Shown here: positions 32,227-40,553 of the stretch, one piece after another
Numbering within the stretch: the stretch's first letter is position 1
Layout: every line of letters starts with the position of its first letter
Source of the DNA: Pseudomonadota bacterium
Lineage (GTDB): Bacteria; Pseudomonadota; Alphaproteobacteria; Rhizobiales; Xanthobacteraceae
Direction: 5' to 3'
Length of the DNA stretch: 64,000 nucleotides
NCBI GenBank assembly: GCA_023404705.1
Contig: JAEYAU010000057.1
Span: 1-64,000, forward strand
The notes under the pieces: generated by a model
What the model saw: the letters and a program-made list of their open reading frames with translations, nothing else
The model's database searches: none
What the model was told of the DNA's origin: nothing
Made by a program: the position numbers and the translations under genes

Positions 32227-33451
32227 GCTCATGCTCTGCTCGATGCTGACCGTGTTGCCGGACTATCTGTTCCGCCGCTATTGGCAGGGCAGACGCCTGG
32301 GCAAGGAGATCACCCTGTTCTCGGTGTGGTTCGAGCTGCGCTGGGGCATCACGGGCTGCGTGATCCTGACCATCGGGCTTATCACGGTGATCTTCTACAA
32401 TCATCCGTCGACGACCAATGTGACGCTGTTCTTCCGCACTGTGCCGATCCTGCCAGAGACCAACGGCCGCATCGCCGAGGTGTTCGTCGGCTTCAGCGAC
32501 CAGATCAAGCAGGGCGCGCCGATCTTCCGGCTCGACAGCACGAAGCAGGAGGCCGCAGTCGAGACCTCGAAGCGAAAGATCGCCGAGGTCACGGCGTCGC
32601 TGGAGGTCGCCAGGGCTGACGTTCTGAAAGCGGAGGGCCAGCTGCAGCAGGCCGAGGGCGCCCTGCAGCAGGCGCGCGACGAGCTCGAAACCAAGCAGGA
32701 GCTGCACCGGCGCAACCCAGGCATCGTGCCTCTGCGCGACATCGAGAAGCTGCAGGTCGCGGTTACTGCCAACGAGGGCGCGGTCGCCGCCGCGACGGCC
32801 GCCAAGAGCGCGGCCAGCATCCGCGTCGACACCGTGCTGCCGGCCGAGATGGCGAGCGCCGATGCCGCGCTCGCACAGGCGCAGGTGGATCTCGACAAGA
32901 CCACGATCAGGGCCGGGGTGGCGGGCCGCGTCGAGCAGTTCACGTTGCGCGTCGGCGATATCGTCAATCCGCTGATGCGCCCGGGCGGCATCCTGATCCC
33001 GGAAGGAGCGGGCCAGCGCGGCCTGCAGGCGGGCTTCAGCCAGATCGAGGCCCAGGTCATGAAGCGCGGCATGATCGCCGAGGTGATCTGCATCAGCAAG
33101 CCGATGACGGTCATTCCGATGGTGGTCACCGACGTGCAGAACTATATCGCGGCCGGCCAGTTCCGCGGCGGCGAGCAGCTGTTGGACGCCCAGCAGGTGC
33201 GCCAGCCAGGCACGCTGCTCGCCTCTCTCGAGCCGCTCTTCGCCGGGGGCCTCGATGGCATCACGCCGGGCAGCAGCTGCATCGCCAATGCCTATTCGAA
33301 CAATCACGACACCATCGCCGACCCGAAAACCGGCACGCTGAGAGGCATGGCGCTGCACGCCGTGGATGCCCTCGCCCTGGTGCACGCGCTGCTGCTGCGG
33401 CTGCAGGCATTGGTGATGCCGTTCAAGGTGCTGGTGTTCAGCGGGCACTGA
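32219..33451 (+). CDS. HlyD family secretion/adaptor protein (YibH/YiaV-like)
   Basis: 410 aa with one N-terminal membrane helix (about 44-60, ITGCVILTIGLITVIFY). A biotinyl-lipoyl-like half follows (LPETNGRIAEVFVGFSDQIK), then a long coiled coil (about 110-220, rich in EGQLQQAEGALQQARDELE), then the returning beta-domain (IRAGVAGRVEQFTLRVGDIV). Such adaptors bridge an inner-membrane pump to an outer-membrane channel, but no ABC/MFS pump is adjacent. It is coupled to the DUF3302-like gene. Confidence 0.82.
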   Translation: MLELMLCSMLTVLPDYLFRRYWQGRRLGKEITLFSVWFELRWGITGCVILTIGLITVIFYNHPSTTNVTLFFRTVPILPETNGRIAEVFVGFSDQIKQGAPIFRLDSTKQEAAVETSKRKIAEVTASLEVARADVLKAEGQLQQAEGALQQARDELETKQELHRRNPGIVPLRDIEKLQVAVTANEGAVAAATAAKSAASIRVDTVLPAEMASADAALAQAQVDLDKTTIRAGVAGRVEQFTLRVGDIVNPLMRPGGILIPEGAGQRGLQAGFSQIEAQVMKRGMIAEVICISKPMTVIPMVVTDVQNYIAAGQFRGGEQLLDAQQVRQPGTLLASLEPLFAGGLDGITPGSSCIANAYSNNHDTIADPKTGTLRGMALHAVDALALVHALLLRLQALVMPFKVLVFSGH

Positions 33452-33471
33452 GCGCGTTGAACATCGGCGCG

Positions 33472-33514
33472 GGCCGCGATGGCCGAAGGGACTCCTCTCC
33501 CGGACGTCGCGGCC
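33472..33514. terminator. Inverted repeat between convergent HlyD and radC genes
   Basis: GGCCGCGA (33472-33479) and TCGCGGCC (33507-33514) are perfect 8-bp complements separated by 27 nt. They sit in the 137-bp gap between the two convergent stops. A bidirectional terminator is possible, but the large loop and lack of T-runs weaken the call. Confidence 0.35.
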
Positions 33515-33588
33515 TTCACATTCTGCCATGCTGCCTTCGCGGCTGACGCCGGCTACACGGGGCAATGGGGCGCCGTCGGGGCCCTGTG

Positions 33589-34290
33589 CTAGATCAGCCG
33601 CAACCCCTTCAAGCTCGCGTGCCCGTCGCGGGCGACAATGATGTGATCGTGCACCGCGATGCCGAGCGGCTTGGCGATGTCGGCGATCGCTTGCGTCATC
33701 TGGATGTCGGCGCGGCTCGGCGTCGGATCGCCGCTCGGATGGTTGTGCACCAGGATCACGGCGGTGGCCGAGAGCTCGAGCGCACGCTTGACCACCTCGC
33801 GCGGGTAGACCGGCGCGTGATCCACCGTGCCGGTCTGCTGCACCTCGTCGGCGATCAGCTGGTTGCGCTTGTCGAGGAAGAGGATGCGGAATTCCTCCTT
33901 CTCGGCGAAGGCCTGCGCGTTGCGGCAATAGTCCAGAACCGCGTCCCATGAGGAGAGCACCGGCTTCTTGCGGATCTTCTCGCGCAGAATCCGCTCCGAG
34001 ATCGCTTGCACGAGCCTGAACTGCGCGACCGCGGCCGGGCCGAGGCCCGCCTTCTTGAGGCGCGCATCGGGAGCCGCGATCAGCTCGGGCAGCGAGCCGA
34101 ACTCCTTGAGCAGCTGCTTCGCCAGCGGCTTCACGTCTTTGCGCGGAATGCCGCTGAACAACAGGAGCTCGATCAGCTCGTAGTCGGCAAGCCCATCCGC
34201 TCCGACCGCAAGAAAGCGGTCGCGCAGGCGCTCGCGATGGCCGAAATAGTGCAGCGCCTCCCCGTGCTCCTCGTTAACCCCGTCGCCCAT
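33589..34290 (-). CDS. radC: RadC/JAMM (MPN+) domain protein
   Basis: A 233-residue RadC family protein. An N-terminal helix-hairpin-helix region ([30 protein letters not shown]) is followed by the MPN+ domain with [18 protein letters not shown], the JAMM zinc motif. Despite the name, a role in DNA repair is not established for the family. A LexA-type box lies 31 bp before the ATG, which fits DNA-damage induction. It converges on the HlyD gene. Confidence 0.9.
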   Translation of the reverse strand: MGDGVNEEHGEALHYFGHRERLRDRFLAVGADGLADYELIELLLFSGIPRKDVKPLAKQLLKEFGSLPELIAAPDARLKKAGLGPAAVAQFRLVQAISERILREKIRKKPVLSSWDAVLDYCRNAQAFAEKEEFRILFLDKRNQLIADEVQQTGTVDHAPVYPREVVKRALELSATAVILVHNHPSGDPTPSRADIQMTQAIADIAKPLGIAVHDHIIVARDGHASLKGLRLI

Positions 34291-34320
34291 GCGTCACCCG
34301 TCGCAGCAAGGGGAAGCATG

Positions 34321-34335
34321 GAACAAAAACAGAAC
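34321..34335 (-). promoter_or_regulatory. LexA (SOS) box upstream of radC
   Basis: On the minus strand the sequence is GTTCTGTTTTTGTTC, exactly the direct repeat GTTC-N7-GTTC known as the alphaproteobacterial LexA operator. It lies 31 bp upstream of the radC start, in the 56-bp gap after the YCII gene. SOS control of radC is a direct prediction. Confidence 0.7.
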
Positions 34336-34346
34336 ATTGGCAACCG

Positions 34347-34730
34347 TCAGACGACCGGCTCTGAAGCCTTTGCGTCCTCGACGCCGTACGGGACATAGAC
34401 CATCACGGGCCGGATCTCGTAGGCGCCGCCCGGATTCGCCCCGCGCAGGTCGCGCGCGAAGGCGAGCGCCTCGTCCTTGTCGTCGGCCTCGATCAGGTAG
34501 AAGCCGAGCAGTTGCTCCTTGGTCTCCGCATAGGGACCGTCCATGACGACGTTCTTGTCCTTGTAGAGCGTCGTCGCGGCCGTCGTCGGCATCAGCCGCA
34601 CAGCCGGCTTGAGCTTGTGCGCCCATTTCTGGTGCACCACCTCGAGCCGCGCCATCACGGCGTCGTCTTCCTCTTTCGTCCAGGCGGTCGTGACCTTCTG
34701 GTCGTTGTAGCAGAGCAACGAGTACAGCAT
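34347..34730 (-). CDS. YCII-related domain protein
   Basis: A 127-residue dimeric alpha-beta-barrel protein of the YCII family. MLYSLLCYNDQKVTTAWTKE opens the fold, and VVMDGPYAETKEQLLGFYLI carries the conserved Asp/Gly-Pro-Tyr and Glu-Thr-Lys motif. Such proteins are often paired with ECF sigma factors; none is present here. The start at 34730 follows GGGGAGGTCCC. The enzymatic role is unknown. Confidence 0.82.
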   Translation of the reverse strand: MLYSLLCYNDQKVTTAWTKEEDDAVMARLEVVHQKWAHKLKPAVRLMPTTAATTLYKDKNVVMDGPYAETKEQLLGFYLIEADDKDEALAFARDLRGANPGGAYEIRPVMVYVPYGVEDAKASEPVV

Positions 34731-34863
34731 GGGACCTCCCCTGAGCCTGCAGCGAATGTTCCGGCGAAGTGGGCGCCGGTTCGCCGACAAGAACATGCGC
34801 CAACCAAAGAATCGTCTCCAGGACGCGCGAATTCCGTGAAGCAGATCCGTGTGACGCCGCGTG

Positions 34864-35682
34864 TCAGTAAGGCGGCTTGTCGAGACCCTTGGGCGAGAAC
34901 GTGAAGATCTCGTGCCCGTCCTGAGTGACGCCGACCGTATGCTCGAACTGCGCCGAGAGCGAGCGGTCGCGCGTCACCGCGGTCCAGCCGTCCGAGAGCA
35001 CTTTGACGTGCGGCCGGCCGAGATTGATCATCGGCTCGACCGTGAACAGCATGCCGGGCTTGAGCACGATGCCTTCGCCGGGCCGGCCGACATGCACAAT
35101 GTTCGGCTCGTCGTGGAACAGCTTGCCGAGCCCGTGGCCGCAGAAGTCGCGCACCACGCTCATGTGCTGCGGCTCGACATAGCTCTGGATCGCTGCGCCG
35201 ATGTCGCCCGTGGTGGCGCCCGGCCGGATCACCGCGATGCCGCGCATCATCGCCTCATAGGTGACCTCGATCAGCCGCTCGGCGCGGCGCGGGATCGGGC
35301 CGATCGGATACATGCGGCTCGAGTCGCCGTGCCAGCCGTCGACGATGAGCGTCACGTCGATGTTGACGATATCGCCTTCCTTGAGCGGCTTGTCGTTCGG
35401 AATGCCGTGGCAGACCACGTGGTTGATGGAGGTGCAGGTCGACTTGTTGTAGCCGCGGTACATCAGGGTCGCGGGCCGCGCCCCATGGTCCATGGCGAAG
35501 TCGAACACCAGCCGGTCGATCCGGTCGGTGGCAACCCCCGGCCCCACCTCGCCGACCAGCATGTCGAGGCATTCGGCCACCAGCTGGCCGGCCCGGCGCA
35601 TGCCCTCGAAGGCTTCGGAGCCATGCAGCTTGATCTGGCCGGTCTTGCGCAGCGGGGCGACCGCCGCATCCACATAAGTCAT
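34864..35682 (-). CDS. map: Methionine aminopeptidase, type I
   Basis: A 272-residue cytosolic metalloprotease that removes initiator Met. Metal ligands are visible as D in VNIDVTLIVDGWHGD (two Asp), H in CGHGLGKLFHDEP, and Glu in TVEPMINLG and SAQFEHTVGV. CTSINHVVCHG holds the conserved His near the active site. An N-terminal extension of about 20 residues (DAAVAPLRKTGQIKLHGSEA) is usual in alphaproteobacteria. The start is ATG 35682. It lies downstream of sfsA in the same direction, as in many related genomes. Confidence 0.93.
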   Translation of the reverse strand: MTYVDAAVAPLRKTGQIKLHGSEAFEGMRRAGQLVAECLDMLVGEVGPGVATDRIDRLVFDFAMDHGARPATLMYRGYNKSTCTSINHVVCHGIPNDKPLKEGDIVNIDVTLIVDGWHGDSSRMYPIGPIPRRAERLIEVTYEAMMRGIAVIRPGATTGDIGAAIQSYVEPQHMSVVRDFCGHGLGKLFHDEPNIVHVGRPGEGIVLKPGMLFTVEPMINLGRPHVKVLSDGWTAVTRDRSLSAQFEHTVGVTQDGHEIFTFSPKGLDKPPY

Positions 35683-35781
35683 TGAATCTTCGCGGCTCGG
35701 CCGCGCTCCCGCGGCCATGGCCGCCTCGTCCCAATGTATGTTTTCGCGAGCCTGAAGCAAGCGAAAGGCGCCGGTTCCCGA

Positions 35782-36495
35782 TCAATCCCGCAACGGCACC
35801 GGACGGACGATCTCGATGCCCTCGGTGGTCAGCCCGCAAACCCAGGCGAGCGCCTCGACGCCGCGCGCCCGGGCGCGATCGAAGGCAGCGCCATAGGCCG
35901 GGTCGAGGTCACGCGCGAGTGCGAAGACGCTCGCTGAGCCGATCTGGATCACGAACAGCATGACGGCGCGGTATCCTGCCGCGACCATGTCGGCGAGCTC
36001 GTCGAGATGCCGCGCGCCTCGCGCCGTCACGCAGTCCGGGAACTCGGCGAGACCCGGCGTGCGCATCAAGTGCACGTTCTTCACTTCGACATAGCAGGGC
36101 GGCCGGCCCGCGCTTTCGAGCAGGAAATCGACGCGCGAGGCGCGGCCGTACTTCACCTCGCGGCGGATCAAGTCATAGCCCGCGAGCTCCGGGATGCGCT
36201 CCGCCGCGAGCGCCTCGGCCACCAGCCGGTTCGGAAGTCCGGTGTCGATGCCAGCCACCTCCACGCCGCCGCCGAAATCCGCCTCCACCAGCTCCCACGA
36301 ATAAGCGAGCTTGCGCTTGGCGTTCTCGGACTTGGAGAGCCACACCCGCGCGCCCGGGCTCACGAGCCCGAGCATCGCACCCGGATTGGCGACATGCACG
36401 GTGACCTCCTCGCCCGACGGCAGCACCACGTCGGCGAGGAACCGTTTGTAGCGGCGCACGAGCGTCGCCGGGATCAGCGGCGCAGCGAAGCGCAT
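35782..36495 (-). CDS. sfsA: SfsA family protein (sugar fermentation stimulation protein homologue)
   Basis: A 237-residue SfsA protein. The N-terminal OB-like part has [20 protein letters not shown] and [10 protein letters not shown] nuclease-like core follows with SRVDFLLES and [26 protein letters not shown] is the family signature. In E. coli SfsA affects maltose metabolism and binds DNA, and the exact function remains unclear. It is 100 bp upstream of map. Confidence 0.92.
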   Translation of the reverse strand: MRFAAPLIPATLVRRYKRFLADVVLPSGEEVTVHVANPGAMLGLVSPGARVWLSKSENAKRKLAYSWELVEADFGGGVEVAGIDTGLPNRLVAEALAAERIPELAGYDLIRREVKYGRASRVDFLLESAGRPPCYVEVKNVHLMRTPGLAEFPDCVTARGARHLDELADMVAAGYRAVMLFVIQIGSASVFALARDLDPAYGAAFDRARARGVEALAWVCGLTTEGIEIVRPVPLRD

Positions 36496-36505
36496 CGGAT
36501 GATCG

Positions 36506-37489
36506 CTAAGCCGCGATCTTGCCGCCGAGCTCGTCCTCGATATGCGCGCGGATAATATCGTCGAAGCTCTTCTCGACCGTGAAGCCGAGCGCGAGGGCGC
36601 GGCGCGCGTCGAAGCGGCTCGGCCAGCCCGCGACGATGCGCTTCACCAGCTCGTCGGGCTCGCGGCGGATGCGCGCCGCGACCTTCTCGCCGGCGACACG
36701 CTTGAGCGCCGCGATCTGCTCCGCCACCGTGCAGCACACGCCCGGCATCGTCAGGCTGACACGCGGCCCGAGCTTGTCGCGCGAGAGCCCGGCCGCGTGG
36801 ATCAGGAAGCCGACGGCCGAGCGCGGGCTCGCGTGCCAGTGCAGCACGCTCTCGTCCACGGGCAGCACCGCCTCCTGCCCCGAGAGCGGCTCGCGAATGA
36901 TGCCCGAGAAGAAGCCCGAGGCCGCCTTGTTCGGCTTGCCGGGCCGCACCACGATGCTCGGCAGGCGGATGCCGACGCCGTCCAGGAAGCCCTTGCGCGT
37001 ATAGTCGGCGAGCAGCAGTTCGCCGATCGCCTTCTGCGTGCCGTAGGAGGTGAGCGGCGTGAGATGGAATTCGTCCGGGATCGCCTCCGGGAACGGCGCG
37101 CCGAACACCGCGATCGACGAGGTGAACACGAACTTCGGGTGATAGTCCGTGCCGTGTGCGCGCGCGGCTTCCAGCAGCCCGCGCGTGCCGTCGAGATTGA
37201 TGCGATAGCCCTTCTCGAACTCGACCTCCGCCTCGCCCGAGACGATCGCCGCGAGATGGAAGATCACGTCGGGCCGGCCCGAGACGAGACGCTGCGCCTC
37301 GCCCGCCGCCGGCAGATCCGACGTCAGCGTCTCGACCTTGCCCTTGAACCCGGCGGGCGCGGTCGGCGCCACCACGTCGGCAAGCGTGAGCCGGTCGATC
37401 GCCTGCCCGTTCAGCCCGCCGTCCTTGACCAGCCGCTCGGTCAGCTTGCGGCCGATCATGCCGGCCGCGCCGGTGATCAAGACGTGCAT
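36506..37489 (-). CDS. denD: D-erythronate dehydrogenase (DenD-like NAD-dependent epimerase/dehydratase)
   Basis: A 327-residue extended [15 protein letters not shown] binds [23 protein letters not shown] and [20 protein letters not shown] follow, and [11 protein letters not shown] has the Tyr/Lys pair. The sequence matches the DenD group that oxidises D-erythronate to 2-keto-D-erythronate. The usual partner kinase (DUF1537) and isomerase/decarboxylase are not in the window. It follows a second SDR gene by 37 bp in an operon. Confidence 0.82.
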   Translation of the reverse strand: MHVLITGAAGMIGRKLTERLVKDGGLNGQAIDRLTLADVVAPTAPAGFKGKVETLTSDLPAAGEAQRLVSGRPDVIFHLAAIVSGEAEVEFEKGYRINLDGTRGLLEAARAHGTDYHPKFVFTSSIAVFGAPFPEAIPDEFHLTPLTSYGTQKAIGELLLADYTRKGFLDGVGIRLPSIVVRPGKPNKAASGFFSGIIREPLSGQEAVLPVDESVLHWHASPRSAVGFLIHAAGLSRDKLGPRVSLTMPGVCCTVAEQIAALKRVAGEKVAARIRREPDELVKRIVAGWPSRFDARRALALGFTVEKSFDDIIRAHIEDELGGKIAA

Positions 37490-37526
37490 GGTCGTTCCTC
37501 CTGTTCTTCTTATCTGCGGCCCAGAC

Positions 37527-38285
37527 TCACAACGCGAAGCCGCCGTCGACGAGATGGATGTGGCCGGTGGTGTAGCTCGCTTCGTCGGATGCGAGATAGA
37601 GCGCGAGCATCGCGACCTCCTCGGCGGTGCCGAGCCGGCCCATCGGCTGGCGGTCAATGAAGGCCTGGCGGATCGCCGAGACCGACTGGCCCGACGACTT
37701 GGCGAGCGCCTGGATGCGGCCGTCGAGCGACGGCGACTGCACAGTGCCGGGACAGATCGCATTGGCGCGCACGCCCTTCTTGATGAAGTCCGCGGCCACC
37801 GCCTTGGTGAGACCGATCACCGCGGCTTTCGTCGCGCCGTAGACATAGCGATGCGGCAGGCCGCGCACCGATGATGCACCCGACGAGATGTTCACGATCG
37901 AGGCATTGCCCTTCTTGAGCATGCCGGGCAGGACCGCGCGGATGGTCCGATGCATCGACTTCACGTTGATGTCGAAGGAGAAGTCCCAGTCCTCCTCGGA
38001 GCACTCCAGCACCGAGCCGTGATGCACGTACCCCGCGCAGTTCACCAGCGTATCGATGGTGCCGAGCTTCTTGCCCATCTGCTTGACCAGCTCTTCGACA
38101 TCCTTCGTCGAGCGCACGTCGAGCTTCGCCAGCGTCGCCTTGCGGATGCCCTTGAGCTTCTTGGGATCGAGGTCGGTCGCGATCACCTTCGCGCCCTCCT
38201 TGACGAAGGCTTCCGCGATCGCGCGACCGATGCCCTGCCCCGCCGCCGTGACGAGCGCGACCTTCCCCTTCAGACGTCCAGCCAT
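37527..38285 (-). CDS. SDR oxidoreductase of the BDH2/DHRS6 type
   Basis: A 252-residue classical SDR. The cofactor loop is TAAGQGIGRA, the NAG motif is NCAGYVHHGSVLECSEEDWD, and the catalytic residues lie in NISSGASSVRG and YVYGATKAAVIGLTKAVAAD. The YVHHGSVL and CPGTVQSPSL segments are typical of the DHRS6/BDH2 branch, whose bacterial members oxidise 2-keto-3-deoxy-fuconate or 3-hydroxybutyrate-like substrates. It is first in an operon with denD, so a sugar-acid substrate is favoured. Confidence 0.85.
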   Translation of the reverse strand: MAGRLKGKVALVTAAGQGIGRAIAEAFVKEGAKVIATDLDPKKLKGIRKATLAKLDVRSTKDVEELVKQMGKKLGTIDTLVNCAGYVHHGSVLECSEEDWDFSFDINVKSMHRTIRAVLPGMLKKGNASIVNISSGASSVRGLPHRYVYGATKAAVIGLTKAVAADFIKKGVRANAICPGTVQSPSLDGRIQALAKSSGQSVSAIRQAFIDRQPMGRLGTAEEVAMLALYLASDEASYTTGHIHLVDGGFAL

Positions 38286-38312
38286 TTCCGATGTTCTCCT
38301 TGTTAGCGAGTA

Positions 38313-39476
38313 TCAAGCGAGCGTCTTCGCCATCTGGATCACGTCAGCGCGCGGATCCACGATGTCGAGACGCCGGAAGCCCTTGCGGCCGTACCAATCC
38401 ATCTGCCGCGTGAGGTTCTTGTTCACCAGCACGCGCAGCACCCGAAGGCCCAGCGCGCGCGTCCGGCCTTCGGCGAAGTTCAACAGCGTCTCGCCGAGCC
38501 CGCGCGCCTGCGCGGCGGCGCTGACCGCCATCACCATCAGCTCCACGTCCTTGTCCACCACAAGACCCATGACGGCTTCGAGGCCCTGCTCGCTCTCGAC
38601 CACCCAGACCTCGTTGTCGCGCAACAGCCCGCCATAGCCCAAGGCGACCAGCTCGGATTGGTGCCGCGTCAGCTCATCGAATTTCTTGAACGCCGCCACC
38701 GTGAAGGCCGCGATCTCCGGCTGTTCCGGGAGCGACGCGCGGCGCAGGCGCACGCCGCTCTCGACCGCATTCATCTGATTGCGTACCGACAGGGCCGTGC
38801 GCTGCTGCCCCTGGGCATCGAAGTTCTCCGGCGCGAGCCAGCGCTCGAACGCCACCTTGCGCGCCGGCCATTCGGAATCGAGCATCGAGAACCAAGCGGT
38901 GTCCCGGTTGCGGCCCTTCACGATCATATGGGCGCGGAAGATGCCCTCATACGTGAAGCCGAAGCGCTCCGCCGCGCGCCGCGACGGGAAATTGAGCGCA
39001 TTGCATTTCCATTCGTAGCGGCGATAGCCGAGCGTCTCGAACACGTAGCGCGCCAGCAGATACTGCACCTCGGTGGCGAGCGGCGTCGCCTGCAGGGCCG
39101 GACTGTAGACGATATGCCCGACCTCGATCACACCCATCGCGGGGCGAATTTCCATCAGCGTCACGATGCCGACCGCGCGGCCGGACGTATCGAGCACCGC
39201 ATAGGAATAAGGATCGGCGAGGGCCGGCCGCTCGGCGAGCCAAGCCTTGAAGGCGTTCTCGTCCGCGAAGGGACCGTAGCCCATATAGGTCCACAGCTTG
39301 GGATCGCCGCGCACAGCCTGCCACAGCGCATCGCCATGCCGGGTCGCATCGAGCTTCTCGACCACGCCGAAGCGGCCCTCGAGCCGCACCGGACCCGGCC
39401 GCGCCGGCTCCTTGAACTCGACGCGCAGGCCGACGGGTTGCCCCGTCTCGGGCTCTGCCTCGGACGCAAGCTTCAC
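38313..39476 (-). CDS. Double-domain GNAT acetyltransferase
   Basis: 387 aa with two GNAT domains. The first (about 30-200) is RimJ/RimL-like (YSYAVLDTSGRAVGIVTLME; YEWKCNALNFPSRRAAERFG; TYEGIFRAHMIVKGRNRDTA). The second (about 240-385) has VMAVSAAAQARGLGETLL and ends in YGRKGFRRLD. The two domains belong to different GNAT subgroups, so this is a fusion and not an internal duplication. It starts with GTG overlapping the stop of the PEP-mutase family gene. Substrates are unknown. Confidence 0.82.
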   Translation of the reverse strand: MKLASEAEPETGQPVGLRVEFKEPARPGPVRLEGRFGVVEKLDATRHGDALWQAVRGDPKLWTYMGYGPFADENAFKAWLAERPALADPYSYAVLDTSGRAVGIVTLMEIRPAMGVIEVGHIVYSPALQATPLATEVQYLLARYVFETLGYRRYEWKCNALNFPSRRAAERFGFTYEGIFRAHMIVKGRNRDTAWFSMLDSEWPARKVAFERWLAPENFDAQGQQRTALSVRNQMNAVESGVRLRRASLPEQPEIAAFTVAAFKKFDELTRHQSELVALGYGGLLRDNEVWVVESEQGLEAVMGLVVDKDVELMVMAVSAAAQARGLGETLLNFAEGRTRALGLRVLRVLVNKNLTRQMDWYGRKGFRRLDIVDPRADVIQMAKTLA

Positions 39477-40324
39477 GAGCTTCTCCGCTTGAGATCGTCG
39501 CGGAAGAAGCCATTGACTTCCGCGAAGGGCGCGGCGTCCGCAAGCGCCTCGAAGCTGCCCTCCTCGGCGAGCTGCCGCGCCGCACGGATGAAGCCGCCCC
39601 AGGCGGCGCGCGACAGCGCCGAACCCAGGCTGACGCGGCGCACGCCGAGCGCCGCCAGGTCGGCGACCTTGAAGCCGATCGGCGCAGAGATCAGCACATT
39701 GACGGGCTTCGGCGCGACCGCTGCGACCACCGCGCTGATCTGCTCGCGCGTGCGAATCCCCGGCGCGTAGAGGCAGTCGGCCCCCGCCTCCGCATAAGCG
39801 CGCAGCCGCCGGATGGTCTCGTCGAGATCCGGCAGCCCGACGAGAAAGCTTTCGCAGCGCCCCGTCAGCACGACGTCACCGCCCGCCGCGTCGATCGCGG
39901 CGCGCGAAGCGTGGATGCGCTCTACCGCCAGCTTGAACTCGTACAGCGGCTTCGCGGGATCGCCGGTATTGTCTTCGATCGAGAGGCCGGCGACGCCGGT
40001 CTCGACACAGCGCCGCACGTTCTCGGCGACCCGGTCCGGCTGGTGCGCATAGCCGCCCTCGAAGTCCGCATTGACCGGGAGGTCGGTCGCCTCCACCAGC
40101 ACGCGGAGATGATCCAGCACGAGATCGACCGGCACCGCCCAGTCAGCGTCCGGCAGACCCAGCGTCAGCGCGAAGCCCGAGCTGGTCGAGGCCAGCGCCT
40201 TGAAGCCCAGGTGCTGGAGGTAGCGCGCGGTGCCGACGTCCCAGGGGTTCGGCAGCACGAAGCAGCCCGTCTCGTGCAGCGCACGGTAGGCGCGGCGCTT
40301 CTCCGCGATGGTCGGTCTCGGCAT
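39473..40324 (-). CDS. Isocitrate lyase/PEP mutase family protein
   Basis: A 283-residue TIM-barrel protein of the PEP mutase/isocitrate lyase superfamily. LPNPWDVGTARYLQHLGFKA, PVNADFEGGYAH (metal-binding Asp), GLSIEDNTG, VVLTGRCESFL and GADCLYAPGI are the family blocks. The Lys-Lys-Cys-Gly-type gating loop of isocitrate lyase is not present, so it is more likely a C-C or P-C lyase of unknown substrate, such as an oxaloacetate hydrolase-like enzyme. It is coupled to the GNAT fusion by a 4-bp overlap. Confidence 0.85.
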   Translation of the reverse strand: MPRPTIAEKRRAYRALHETGCFVLPNPWDVGTARYLQHLGFKALASTSSGFALTLGLPDADWAVPVDLVLDHLRVLVEATDLPVNADFEGGYAHQPDRVAENVRRCVETGVAGLSIEDNTGDPAKPLYEFKLAVERIHASRAAIDAAGGDVVLTGRCESFLVGLPDLDETIRRLRAYAEAGADCLYAPGIRTREQISAVVAAVAPKPVNVLISAPIGFKVADLAALGVRRVSLGSALSRAAWGGFIRAARQLAEEGSFEALADAAPFAEVNGFFRDDLKRRSS

Positions 40325-40476
40325 GCTGAGGATCCGCTGTTCGGAAGCCGGGGGTCGCTTTATATCGCGTCCGCGCCGGGTTCGTCCCGGGTCTTGCGTC
40401 CGCGATCCACGAAGAATTGCCCGTCCTGCGTGCGCCGTCAAAGGGTTGCCACACCGAGATCTTTTTCGCAGCCCCG

Positions 40477-40492
40477 TGTGAGCCTGCTCACA
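40477..40492. promoter_or_regulatory. CRP-type palindrome upstream of the LuxR gene
   Basis: TGTGAGCCTGCTCACA is a perfect 16-bp palindrome fitting the TGTGA-N6-TCACA consensus of Crp/Fnr-family sites. It lies 62-77 bp before the LuxR-type gene and about 150 bp from the divergent PEP-mutase gene. Control by a Crp-like regulator, possibly the one at 16320-16955, is an inference. Confidence 0.55.
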
Positions 40493-40553
40493 GTCCCGAT
40501 GCGCGATCACCGATAAAGCAGCAGCATCAACCACGATCGCCAGAGTGAAGACG

